Shown: positions 44,112-52,790 of the stretch, one piece after another
Layout: every line of letters begins with the position of its first letter
Position numbering within the stretch: position 1 is the first letter of the stretch
Assembly: GCA_002394385.1 (NCBI GenBank)
Contig: DGTS01000026.1
Location: 1-64,000, forward strand
Reading direction: 5' to 3'
Source: Prevotella sp. UBA4330
Lineage (GTDB): Bacteria > Bacteroidota > Bacteroidia > Bacteroidales > Bacteroidaceae
Length of the DNA stretch: 64,000 bases
Translations under genes and position numbers: made by a program
The notes under the pieces: model-generated
The model's database searches: none
The model's input: the letters and a program-made list of their open reading frames with translations, nothing else
Told to the model about the DNA's origin: nothing

Positions 44112-45137
44112 ATGAAACGACTTATTATAACATTTATAACAATGTGTTTGCTCTGCGCGAATTCGTTCGCACAGACAGGCAGCACTAAGTTGCCAATCTA
44201 CGCTGACCTTGGTGGCGGCGTGCTTAAAAGTGACGGCACCTACGCCACATCATTCCCTGCCACAGTGACCCTTGCAGGACAGTGGGCAGACATCCGCTTG
44301 TGGCGCGCTCCGTTCAGTGTTACCGAATACCCCTCTTTCCGTGTTCGTTTGCAGCGCGGTTTCGAGGATGAGGGCATTCTGCAACTCTTCGCCCGCAATG
44401 ACTACGAGGCTGGTCAGTATGGTGGACCGTACATCCCCTTCGGCTCTAATGTCGTGAAGATTGAGGGTGACTTCGTTGACTTTGACGAGGAAGGCACCTA
44501 TGATGACGACCCCGTCATCACCGAGTTTGCAATACAGTACACCCACTCAGATGGCAACATCACGTTCACCGTTCGCGATGCTGTCATCTATGACGAGGAC
44601 GGCAACGAGATTCCCTCGCGCAACATCAAGAACGACAGTTGGAAACCATCGGACACTTGGGTGGAGCCAGACCCTGTGTATGACGCCAAGGTGAAGTTCG
44701 AGCACAAGGGTGTTGTGGGCCCTTACAGTTTTCCCGTGACACGTGGCATGGGTCATGTGTATAAGTTCAAGACCGACGCTCCTATCCCCGAGGGATTCTC
44801 TCTGATTTGTGTTCTTGACGACGGCGACTATACCACACTGGTCTATCCCGTGCCCGCTGGTGCCACGGAATACACCTCCCCGGCAATCACCGAGGACTAT
44901 ATGCGCCTCTATCTGGAGTTTGAGGGTGACTATCCCACAACGGTTCACTTCACAGAGATATCCTATCAGGAGACCGCTGCCACAGGCATTGAGAGCATAC
45001 TGAAAGACGCCGGCGTGCAGAAACGCGAATACTTCTCTCCTTCAGGAATGCTTCTCGACAGCCCAGCAAAGGGCATCAACATCGTGCGCGACCAGATGGA
45101 AGATGGCACGGTGCGCACCCATAAAATCATGAATTAA
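44112..45137 (+). CDS. Secreted carbohydrate-binding-like protein with T9SS-type tail
   Basis: The protein has 341 residues and a signal peptide (MKRLIITFITMCLLCANSFA). It has one copy of the module seen twice in the preceding protein (LAGQWADIRLWRAPFSVTEY, ITEFAIQYTHSDGNITFTV), then a second beta-domain. It ends with YFSPSGMLLDSPAKGINIVR followed by THKIMN, a type A-like sorting tail. The likely role is glycan binding at the cell surface. It is 22 bases before the CE15-like gene. Confidence 0.7.
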   Translation: MKRLIITFITMCLLCANSFAQTGSTKLPIYADLGGGVLKSDGTYATSFPATVTLAGQWADIRLWRAPFSVTEYPSFRVRLQRGFEDEGILQLFARNDYEAGQYGGPYIPFGSNVVKIEGDFVDFDEEGTYDDDPVITEFAIQYTHSDGNITFTVRDAVIYDEDGNEIPSRNIKNDSWKPSDTWVEPDPVYDAKVKFEHKGVVGPYSFPVTRGMGHVYKFKTDAPIPEGFSLICVLDDGDYTTLVYPVPAGATEYTSPAITEDYMRLYLEFEGDYPTTVHFTEISYQETAATGIESILKDAGVQKREYFSPSGMLLDSPAKGINIVRDQMEDGTVRTHKIMN

Positions 45138-45159
45138 CTAAAAACTTATAATTTGTAGC

Positions 45160-47109
45160 ATGAAAAAATTACTTTTATCAGCAATCGCGATGTCATTCTT
45201 CTGTGCAGGTGCTTTCGCACAGGACATCCCATTGGTTTACAGCGTGGAGAACACGGCGGCAGCAAACCCCGACCCAGTGTTCCCAACATTCTCGGAACTG
45301 CCCAAGTGCGAGCCTCTCACCGACCCGTTCGCATTCTCTGACGGCAGCGGTCGCGCCACCACTTTCGACCAGTGGGCAAAGCGCCGTGGCGAAATAAAAC
45401 GCGAGATTGAGCACTATGAAATCGGTACGAAGCCCGTGGTGAGCCTTGACGACATCCAGGCATCAATGGACGGCAACAAACTGACGGTGATAACTACCGT
45501 CAACGGCAAGACGCTGACGCAGACAGCCACCATCAACTATCCAGCAGGTGGCACGGCACCTTATCCGTTGATGATTGGAGCCAGCAACAACTCGCTGCCT
45601 TCGAGCCTGCTTTCGAGCAGAAACATCGCCACAATGAACTTCACCGAGAGTCAGGTGAACGGCTATTCGCAGATGGGTGGCAGCGGTTCGCGCGGCACCT
45701 ATCCATTTGACGAACTTTATCCCGACCTCATCGACAACGGTGCATACAGCGAGTGGGCATGGGGCTTCAGCCGTCTGCTCGACGGACTGCAGAAACTGGG
45801 TCCAGAGGTTACGAAGATTGATATGAACCATATCGGTGTTACAGGTTGTTCATACGCCGGCAAGATGGCGCTCTTCTGTGGTGCCTTCGACGAGCGTGTG
45901 GCTCTTACCATAGCACAGGAGCCCGGCGGTGGCGGTGCTGCCGCATGGCGTGTGACGCGTGTTCACAACCGTGACTATAAGAAAGAGGACTCTTGGGAAG
46001 GACTCGACAACACCGACTACCACTGGTTTATGGAAAGTCTGAGAAGCACATTCGGTGAGGACAAGACATTCTATCTGCCTTACGACCACCACGAACTGGC
46101 TGCTATGTGCTGCCCTCGCGCGCTCCTCATGCTGGGTAATCCCGACTATAAGTGGCTTGCTGACGGTTCGGGCTATGTGTCGATGGAAGGTGCCCGCAAG
46201 GTGTGGGAGCAGTATGGCATTCAGGACCGTTGCGGCTACTCAATCGTGGCAGGTCACGGACACTGCTCGCTTCCTTCTTCCCAGTATCCCGAGGTTGAGG
46301 CATTCCTTGACAGGTTCCTGCTTGGTAAGGATGTAAATACGGACAACGTAACCTATGCTGCCAACTATCAGCCAGGTGGCGACCGTGCCACTCCGCTCGA
46401 AGACCTCGACCAGTGGATGGGATGGTGGGGCGTTACCGACACTCCGCCGGCACTTCCCGACAACCGTCCTGTGCCCGTTCGTTTCTTCGGATATGCTGAG
46501 GACATGGCTCCCGCAGCCGTTACCGACTGGGTGATTGAGAGCGACGCAGCAGCACCTAAGGGCAAGTGCGCCCGTGCGGCAGTCACCAACACCACTGCTC
46601 CGACAGACAAGACGCAGGCCCTCACATACACCTTCAATGTGACAACTCAGCAGAACTACTATCTCTATGCTTACGTCAACTGTGCCGCTTCGGCCAACGA
46701 CGCGTTCTGGATTTGCGTTGACGACGGCACACCGCTTAAGTCTAACGGTAACAAGACCACTGGCGGATATGCCTGGCAGGGACTCTATGCAAAACTCACC
46801 GCAGCCGACAAGAGCAAGTATAAACTGAACCTCGCACCTGGCGAGCACACCGTTTACATCTATGTCAAGGAACCTGACGCAAAGGTCGGTCTCATCTGCG
46901 TGAGCAACACCGATGCACTGAGCGACTTCAAGACTGAAGTGGCAGAACTCGACCTTGATAACCTGACTACGGGCATCAGAAACATCAACCTTGAGCAACT
47001 GAACGACGGCAACGCTACATGGTACGACCTCAGCGGCCGCAGACTCATGGAGAAACCAGCAAGCAAAGGCATTTATATAGTTAATGGTAAAAAAGTGGTT
47101 ATTAAATGA
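45160..47109 (+). CDS. CE15-like glucuronoyl esterase with C-terminal module and T9SS-type tail
   Basis: The protein has 649 residues and a signal peptide (KKLLLSAIAMSFFCAGAFAQ). The CE15 alpha/beta hydrolase domain (about 25-395) has the nucleophile motif GCSYAGK (about 230-236), the conserved IAQEPGGGG with Glu, DYHWFMES-like binding residues and the catalytic His in GHGHCSLP (about 366-372). A C-terminal beta module (about 430-590) and a tail ending YDLSGRRLMEKPASKGIYIV then NGKKVVIK follow. CE15 enzymes cut ester bonds between glucuronic acid of xylan and lignin alcohols. It overlaps the next gene by four bases. Confidence 0.87.
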   Translation: MKKLLLSAIAMSFFCAGAFAQDIPLVYSVENTAAANPDPVFPTFSELPKCEPLTDPFAFSDGSGRATTFDQWAKRRGEIKREIEHYEIGTKPVVSLDDIQASMDGNKLTVITTVNGKTLTQTATINYPAGGTAPYPLMIGASNNSLPSSLLSSRNIATMNFTESQVNGYSQMGGSGSRGTYPFDELYPDLIDNGAYSEWAWGFSRLLDGLQKLGPEVTKIDMNHIGVTGCSYAGKMALFCGAFDERVALTIAQEPGGGGAAAWRVTRVHNRDYKKEDSWEGLDNTDYHWFMESLRSTFGEDKTFYLPYDHHELAAMCCPRALLMLGNPDYKWLADGSGYVSMEGARKVWEQYGIQDRCGYSIVAGHGHCSLPSSQYPEVEAFLDRFLLGKDVNTDNVTYAANYQPGGDRATPLEDLDQWMGWWGVTDTPPALPDNRPVPVRFFGYAEDMAPAAVTDWVIESDAAAPKGKCARAAVTNTTAPTDKTQALTYTFNVTTQQNYYLYAYVNCAASANDAFWICVDDGTPLKSNGNKTTGGYAWQGLYAKLTAADKSKYKLNLAPGEHTVYIYVKEPDAKVGLICVSNTDALSDFKTEVAELDLDNLTTGIRNINLEQLNDGNATWYDLSGRRLMEKPASKGIYIVNGKKVVIK

Positions 47110-50036
47110 TGGTTATTATCAATAGTCTTTTAAATAAAGGGTTGGATTCTATCCGACCTTTTCTTTGCCTCGGCATAACCCAGACATGTGTCGGCTATGC
47201 ACTTGGCAGCGTGAAAGCGCTGACTCTCTCAGCCCTTCTTTTGTTACCCCTCAGCGTTATGGCCGACCATTGGGTGGGCACATGGGGTACTGCTCCACAA
47301 CTGGTGGAGACGAACAACAATCCTCCTTCTCCGGGATTGCAGAATAACTCTCTACGACAAATCGTACAAGTTTCAATAGGTGGCGAGACGGTACGCCTGA
47401 AACTTACCAATGAGTTCAGCACCGGCTCGACAGAGATTAAAGCCGTGGAACTGGCACGTGCCACAACGGCAGGCAGCGACTATGCCATTGACGAGTCGTC
47501 AACGGTGAGCCTGACTTTCGACGGCAATGCCTCGGTCACTATGGCGGCAGGAGGCAAGGTGACATCGGATGCAGTGGCTTTCCACATGTCACCGCGCGAG
47601 AACGTAGCCATAACGATACACTATGGTACGGCATCCTCGACGAGTGTTTCGGGTCATCCAGGCTCCAGAACAACGTCATATCTGAAATCGGGAAACACAA
47701 CCGACTTCAGCGGTGCAACGAAGACAGACCACTGGTACAACATACTGGCACTGGAGGTGATGGCTTCCGACGAGAGTGGGGCAGTGGCAATACTCGGAAA
47801 CTCAATCACCGACGGACGTGGCTCAACCACTAACCAGCAGAACCGTTGGGCTGACGTGCTCTCGCGCCGCCTCATCGAGAACGAGGCAACAGCCAATGTG
47901 GCGGTGCTCAACATGGGCATCGGCGGCAACTGCGTGCTCAGCGGTGGCCTCGGTCCTACGGCTAAAGACCGTTACACGCGCGACTTGCTGTCGCAGGAGG
48001 GCGTGCAGTGGATTATTCTCTTCGAGGCGGTGAACGACCTCGGTTACAGTCAGAACGGTGTGCAGACAGCCAACAATATCATCGACGTTTACAAGGAGAT
48101 AATCCGTGCGGCACATGCCAAAGGCATCTATGTCTTCGGTGCCACCATCACTCCGTTCAAGAACAGTTCTTACTACAGCGCAACACACGAGAACGGACGC
48201 AAGACACTGAACGAATGGATACGCACCGCGACGATGCTCGACGGTGTGATTGACTTCGACGAGGCAGTGCGCAACCCCTCGGACACCGAGGCGCTGCAAC
48301 AGCAATACCTCTTCGAGAACGACTGGTTGCACCTGAACGCTACGGGCTATGAGGCAATGGGCAATGCCGTTGACCTCTCGCTGTTCACAACGACAGCACC
48401 GCTGGCACCTGACGAGGAGCAGGGAGGAGGTGAAGAAGAGGAGGTGTTTTCGTCAAATCTGCCCATCTTTTACATCAACACCGAGGAGGCTATCAATGCC
48501 GACAGTAAGGTGAAGGGCACGATGAAGGTGATTGACAATGGCGAGGGCAACCGCAACTATTCCACCGATACCAACTTCAACTACAATGGATTCATAGGCA
48601 TTAAATGGAGAGGTAACAGTTCGCTGAGTTTCGCCCAGAAGAAATACACCATCGAGACATGGGACGAGGCGGGCGAAGACCTCAAGGTGTCTATCCTCGG
48701 CATGCCCGAGGAGAGCGACTGGGTGTTGCTGGCACCGTATAATGACATCTCGCTGGTGCGTGATGTCTTTGCTTTTGACATGTGGAACGAGATGGGACAC
48801 TGGGGACCGCGAACACGTATGTGTGAGGTCTTTGTCAATGGCGAGTACATGGGCGTTTATGCTTTCTGCGAGAAGATAAAACGTGACAAGAACCGAGTAA
48901 ATATCTCGAAACTCAAGAAGACCGACATCGAAGGGCGTGACCTTACCGGTGGCTATATCGTTCGCGTGGATGCTTTCGACGAGGAGGACGAGACGTTTCA
49001 GTCGTCGGTTCCCGGCATCCAGACGAGTCAATGGGGATGGGGCGGCGGCAGCAACACCGGCACTGTGACATGGACCATCTATTATCCTAAGAAAGAGGAC
49101 CTGCAGCCAGAGCAGATAGCATATATTAAGGGCGTTGTTGACAATATGGAGAATTCGTTTCAGCAGAGCAACTACACCGATCCACAAGAAGGCTATGCCA
49201 AATGGATTGATGTGCCGTCGTTCGTTGATTACTTCATCCATACCGAACTGAGTCTTAACGCCGATGGCTTCAAACGCAGTTCATACTTCTATAAGACAAA
49301 AGACGACGCAGACGGTACGCAGGCGAAACTCGTGGCTGGTCCGGTGTGGGACTATAACCTCGCTTACGGCAACTGCAACTTCTGCAACGCAAGCAACGTC
49401 AACGCATGGGTGTACAACGGCTGCGAGACAAACCCTACGCCAGTGTTCTGGAAGAAACTCACCGAAGATCCTAACTTCATGGCGGCGGTAAAGGAACGCT
49501 ACGCTCAGTTGCGCCAAACCATAATCAGTCAGGAGCGCATCAACCAGTTCTTCGACTCTTATGCCGAACTGCTCGACGAGGCGAAGGACCGTCACTATGC
49601 CAAGTATAACGACCTGTTCTCTTCCGGCAGCGGTGGCGGAGGATGGTGGGGATGGGGCGGAAGCACCAGTCCCGTGGCTTATTTCGCGGCATATTTCGTG
49701 GAGTCATACGAGGAGGAGATTGCTACAGTGAAGAACTGGTTCAGCCAGCGTCTCGCCTTCCTCGACCAGAACTGGGGTTACGTGCCCACCGAGATACACA
49801 ATCCCAAAGGATACTTCGACCTCAGAGTTAAGTCTAACGGCGGCAACATTGAGGTAAGTGCCGACCGCGACCTGACACAGGTGGAAGTCTATTCCATCGG
49901 CGGCAATCTTCTCACAAAGGAAACGTCACGAGAAGGGAAAAACAAATACAGTCTGAACATACCCGCGACGCACAAGCCTGTACTCGTGGTGTGCTATGGT
50001 GCCGATGGGTCCTACATTACTTACAAGGTAATGTAA
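47106..50036 (+). CDS. SGNH esterase-CotH fusion protein with T9SS-type tail
   Basis: The protein has 976 residues. Its start overlaps the CE15 stop (ATGA); a long n-region precedes the signal peptide core (LTLSALLLLPLSVMA). Residues about 55-430 are an SGNH esterase with GNSITDGRGSTT, FEAVNDLGY and DWLHLNATGY, related to the esterase at 33613-34803. Residues about 450-890 form a CotH-type domain: GIKWRGNSS, WVLLAPYNDISLVRDVFAFD, NGEYMGVYAFCEKIKRDKNR, ELSLNADGFKRSSYFYKTKD and GPVWDYNLAYG. The last 75 residues look like a type A sorting tail. CotH proteins of spore formers are atypical protein kinases. The fusion may be a surface esterase with a structural or kinase module; activity unknown. 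Confidence 0.83.
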   Translation: MMVIINSLLNKGLDSIRPFLCLGITQTCVGYALGSVKALTLSALLLLPLSVMADHWVGTWGTAPQLVETNNNPPSPGLQNNSLRQIVQVSIGGETVRLKLTNEFSTGSTEIKAVELARATTAGSDYAIDESSTVSLTFDGNASVTMAAGGKVTSDAVAFHMSPRENVAITIHYGTASSTSVSGHPGSRTTSYLKSGNTTDFSGATKTDHWYNILALEVMASDESGAVAILGNSITDGRGSTTNQQNRWADVLSRRLIENEATANVAVLNMGIGGNCVLSGGLGPTAKDRYTRDLLSQEGVQWIILFEAVNDLGYSQNGVQTANNIIDVYKEIIRAAHAKGIYVFGATITPFKNSSYYSATHENGRKTLNEWIRTATMLDGVIDFDEAVRNPSDTEALQQQYLFENDWLHLNATGYEAMGNAVDLSLFTTTAPLAPDEEQGGGEEEEVFSSNLPIFYINTEEAINADSKVKGTMKVIDNGEGNRNYSTDTNFNYNGFIGIKWRGNSSLSFAQKKYTIETWDEAGEDLKVSILGMPEESDWVLLAPYNDISLVRDVFAFDMWNEMGHWGPRTRMCEVFVNGEYMGVYAFCEKIKRDKNRVNISKLKKTDIEGRDLTGGYIVRVDAFDEEDETFQSSVPGIQTSQWGWGGGSNTGTVTWTIYYPKKEDLQPEQIAYIKGVVDNMENSFQQSNYTDPQEGYAKWIDVPSFVDYFIHTELSLNADGFKRSSYFYKTKDDADGTQAKLVAGPVWDYNLAYGNCNFCNASNVNAWVYNGCETNPTPVFWKKLTEDPNFMAAVKERYAQLRQTIISQERINQFFDSYAELLDEAKDRHYAKYNDLFSSGSGGGGWWGWGGSTSPVAYFAAYFVESYEEEIATVKNWFSQRLAFLDQNWGYVPTEIHNPKGYFDLRVKSNGGNIEVSADRDLTQVEVYSIGGNLLTKETSREGKNKYSLNIPATHKPVLVVCYGADGSYITYKVM

Positions 50037-50061
50037 GCCTCTTCGCTGCAAAGAGATTTCA

Positions 50062-50108
50062 GGGAGATGTTGCCATACTTTAGTGGCGGCATCTCCCCGT
50101 TTTCTTTT
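50062..50108 (+). terminator. Rho-independent terminator after the PUL
   Basis: GGGAGATG at 50062-50069 pairs with CATCTCCC at 50090-50097; further pairs (TTGCC/GGCGG) extend the stem; a T-rich tract follows. Confidence 0.82.
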
Positions 50109-50172
50109 ATATTATGTGCTATACATCTTATAAAATAAAACAGGTACAAGATGTAAATAAACCCTCATACAT

Positions 50173-50203
50173 TTTGTTTTGTTTCTTTTATTTCATATAT
50201 TTG
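50173..50203 (+). promoter_or_regulatory. Bacteroidetes-type promoter for the 50236 gene
   Basis: TTTG at 50173-50176 and TATATTTG at 50196-50203 have a 19-base spacer. The box ends 32 bases before the chosen ATG and lies downstream of the earliest in-frame ATG (50179), which rules that start out. Confidence 0.7.
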
Positions 50204-50235
50204 CAGGCGATATGGAAACTAAAAAGAAACAGATT

Positions 50236-50877
50236 ATGAAAACTAGACGCACATTTACATTTACTCTGTTGCTTATGGGAGCACTCTTTCTTTGCGCCCC
50301 ATCGGCAAATGCCCAAAGCAAGAACGTGAAACGCAAGGCTGCTACAGCGGGGATTAAACAGCAACGGCCTCAGAAACCATCGCCTGTAGAGACAAGGGAG
50401 CGAACGATAAAGGACTTGCTCTATTTCCCGTACGGTTGTCTTCCTGCAGACGTTAGCAATGCTGAAGATGCGCAAAACATGTTGAAACAACTCTTCGGCA
50501 GTTGCGAGAAAGTGGATAATGTTTATTACGGACTACACCGAAACGACTCTTTCGATTATACTTACCGCGGAGTACCCATCGGCCTGACCTTCTACGACTG
50601 GTTTGACAATCGCCAGTGGTACCATTTCTATTTTGACACTGTCGCTGAGGCGCAAAAGTTTTATAATGCTTTGGCAGCCGACTTGAAAGCAGCGGGCATA
50701 CCGATGACAAAGGACAAAGTATATGGCGGGGTGTCGAATCGTGGCCGTAGCCTTCAATACTTCAAATCCGTTTATGTCTTCCCTCCTTTGAAAGTGAAGG
50801 AAGCCGACGGAGCCAATATTCATCGTCAGGATGTTGTTGGCAAGTACCAGGTGGAATTTGGAGTGTATAAGAAATAA
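50236..50877 (+). CDS. Small secreted protein of unknown function
   Basis: The protein has 213 residues from the ATG at 50236, giving the signal peptide TFTFTLLLMGALFLCAPSAN; a start at 50212 is possible. After a basic, Pro-rich linker, a compact domain (IKDLLYFPYGCLPADVSNAE, YRGVPIGLTFYDWFDNRQWY, KYQVEFGVYKK) follows. I recognise no family. It has its own promoter, is not part of the PUL transcript, and faces the porin gene tail to tail across a long inverted repeat. Confidence 0.7.
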   Translation: MKTRRTFTFTLLLMGALFLCAPSANAQSKNVKRKAATAGIKQQRPQKPSPVETRERTIKDLLYFPYGCLPADVSNAEDAQNMLKQLFGSCEKVDNVYYGLHRNDSFDYTYRGVPIGLTFYDWFDNRQWYHFYFDTVAEAQKFYNALAADLKAAGIPMTKDKVYGGVSNRGRSLQYFKSVYVFPPLKVKEADGANIHRQDVVGKYQVEFGVYKK

Positions 50878-50881
50878 TTGA

Positions 50882-50963
50882 GAATGTTGAATTACGAATT
50901 ACGAGTTATTATCGCTTTCTGCGATGAAGAATTATTTAACTCGTAATTCGTAATTCAACATTC
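50882..50963. repeat. 27-base perfect inverted repeat with nested hairpin between convergent genes
   Basis: The arms at 50882-50908 and 50937-50963 (built from GAATTAC words) pair perfectly. The loop holds a second hairpin (ATCGC at 50911, GCGAT at 50921). It probably terminates both convergent genes and may form a cruciform. Confidence 0.8.
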
Positions 50964-50969
50964 ATAATT

Positions 50970-52454
50970 TTATAAAGAAATCTCTACGCCGAGACCCAGT
51001 ACTCGGTTAGAGCGGGTGAAAGAGTCGCCAACGATGGTGGCTCCTGTTGTCGGGTCTGCCTGACTTACGCGGTCGTAGTCCTCGTAGTTTGTCTGAAAAT
51101 ATGCTATTGAAGCCTTTACAGTATTGTTGAACTTGTAAGTCAATCCAAAGCCATAACTGTATGAGTTAACCACGAAGGACATGTCGTTCATGTACTCGTC
51201 GGTGAGTTGATAGCGCGTCAACTGTCCGCCTGCAGAGATGTTTATCTTGTCGGTGATGTCCCACTCGGCACCTGCCAGATACTCGTTGGTGCCTCCGTCG
51301 AGCAGTTTCTCGTTGTGGTTATACCAGTGAGCGTCGGTGTCGAAGTAGTGGTGGTAGCCCAGGTTGAGGTTCACACCTGGCGTCACTGTCCACTGCACAC
51401 CTGCTGCGAGCAACGCGGGAGCATCCTCGTCAACCTTTGTTCCGTCCTGGAACTTGTTCACTGCCTCAATCTCCATCGCCTTTTCAAGTGTTGAGTTGTT
51501 CTTCATCTTCATCTGGGTGTTGAACTCATACTTTGCTGCGAAGTTGAAGTTGCCCACGCGCCAGTCGATGCCCAGTATCGGAGCGATGCCGAAGCCTTCC
51601 TGATTGCTCATGAGGTTAACACCCTGCGAGTATTTCTGCAGTGTCTCCAGTTGCTCCAGTGCTGCTTGTCCCTGTGCCTTGGCTGCCGCTGCCTGCTCAT
51701 GAGAGATGAGTCCTGCATTGGCAGCCATGTCTGCCTGCCACATCTGCTTGTTGATGTTTGTTGTTGCAGAGCCGAGGAAACTGCCGAAGTCAACGTATGT
51801 GTCTGTTGCCATCTTCACCTGTATGTTGCTCATGCGAGCCTTGTAGGAAGCGTTGCCGTAGAGTGCGCGCAGACCTCCATAGACCGAGAGGTTGGGTGTT
51901 ATCTTGTAGGCAGCACCCAGTTGGAAACCAAAATAATACTGACGTCCGCGCATGTATGCGTTGCAGTCGTAGCCTTGCACGCCGAGGGGTTCGAGTTGTT
52001 TGCCTATCATAGCCACGGCACTCTCAAACGAGCCGAGTCCGTTTTCAAACTCGCACACACCGCCGCCGCCAGGTATCGAGAAGTTGAACTGCAGGCTCCA
52101 TTTGCCCTTGTTCCATGCAGCCTGTATCGAAGGAATCACAGGTGCGTCGGCTATTCCCTCGAACACCTTTGTCGCGCTGTCGTTCTTCTTTCCCAAGAGG
52201 AACAGCGGGTTGGTTGAGGTGATGGTTCGTGTCTGGTGGGCATACTGCCAGTTGATGGCGAGGTGGAATCCTTCAGGCATGAAAATAACACCAGCAGGGT
52301 TGCTATAGACACCGTCAAGACCTATCGCTGCATCGCGTGCAGGATTTTTTAGGAACGCAACACTCTGGTTCGTGTTAGTAAGGATGCCGCCGGCAAATGT
52401 GCTGCTTGCAACAGCAAGCAACAGTGAAAGAACAATAAATCTAAATTTAATCAT
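50970..52454 (-). CDS. FadL/OMPP1-family outer membrane transport protein
   Basis: The ATG at 52452-52454 gives 494 residues with a signal peptide (IKFRFIVLSLLLAVASSTFA); an upstream in-frame ATG at 52487 lies inside the -7 box. The mature protein starts GGILTNTNQSVAFLKNPARD, then GVYSNPAGVIFMPEGFHLAI, the N-terminal hatch-and-barrel pattern of the OMPP1/FadL/TodX family. It ends in barrel strands. Members import hydrophobic compounds such as fatty acids; in Bacteroidetes the substrate is generally unknown. Confidence 0.9.
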   Translation of the reverse strand: MIKFRFIVLSLLLAVASSTFAGGILTNTNQSVAFLKNPARDAAIGLDGVYSNPAGVIFMPEGFHLAINWQYAHQTRTITSTNPLFLLGKKNDSATKVFEGIADAPVIPSIQAAWNKGKWSLQFNFSIPGGGGVCEFENGLGSFESAVAMIGKQLEPLGVQGYDCNAYMRGRQYYFGFQLGAAYKITPNLSVYGGLRALYGNASYKARMSNIQVKMATDTYVDFGSFLGSATTNINKQMWQADMAANAGLISHEQAAAAKAQGQAALEQLETLQKYSQGVNLMSNQEGFGIAPILGIDWRVGNFNFAAKYEFNTQMKMKNNSTLEKAMEIEAVNKFQDGTKVDEDAPALLAAGVQWTVTPGVNLNLGYHHYFDTDAHWYNHNEKLLDGGTNEYLAGAEWDITDKINISAGGQLTRYQLTDEYMNDMSFVVNSYSYGFGLTYKFNNTVKASIAYFQTNYEDYDRVSQADPTTGATIVGDSFTRSNRVLGLGVEISL

Positions 52455-52484
52455 CTTAAACAATCTTTGTAAAAAAATCGGCTG

Positions 52485-52492
52485 CAAAGTTA
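52485..52492 (-). promoter_or_regulatory. TAACTTTG promoter box for FadL-type gene
   Basis: A minus-strand -7 box 30 bases before the ATG at 52454. The gene-free stretch 52455-52781 holds this promoter, AT-rich DNA and the word array at 52600-52790. Confidence 0.6.
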
Positions 52493-52599
52493 CATCTATT
52501 GTTCAACAATTTTAAAAAATACACCCTCCGTCTAACACTTTTTAACTATAATTCTGCACATTTCTGCACAAAATGCGCAATTTGCGCAATAAAATGATG

Positions 52600-52790
52600 A
52601 AGGTTGAGCGCTGAAGGATGAGGGTTGAGCGTTGAGAGTTGAGGGTTGAGCGATGTTACATTTATTCTCTTGTCGCTCAACGCTCATCTTTCAATACTCA
52701 ACATTTTACGCTCAACCCTCATCGCTCAACCTTCAACTCTCAACATTTTACGCTCAACGTTCAACCCTCATCGCTCAACCTTCAACTTTC
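52600..52790. repeat. Long GCTCAACCCTCAT-type word array ending at the pgpH stop
   Basis: About twenty variants of GGTTGAGCGTTGAG (first third) and CGCTCAACCTTCAA, CTCAACATTTTACG (rest) occur in opposite orientations, so the two parts can pair. CTCAACATTTTACGCTCAAC occurs twice. The last words provide the TGA stop of the HD-domain gene (52782-52784). Confidence 0.75.

Noticed and set aside
50179..50235. N-terminal extension of the secreted protein at 50236
   Set aside because: The -7 box TATATTTG at 50196-50203 lies within it, and the signal peptide begins at 50236.
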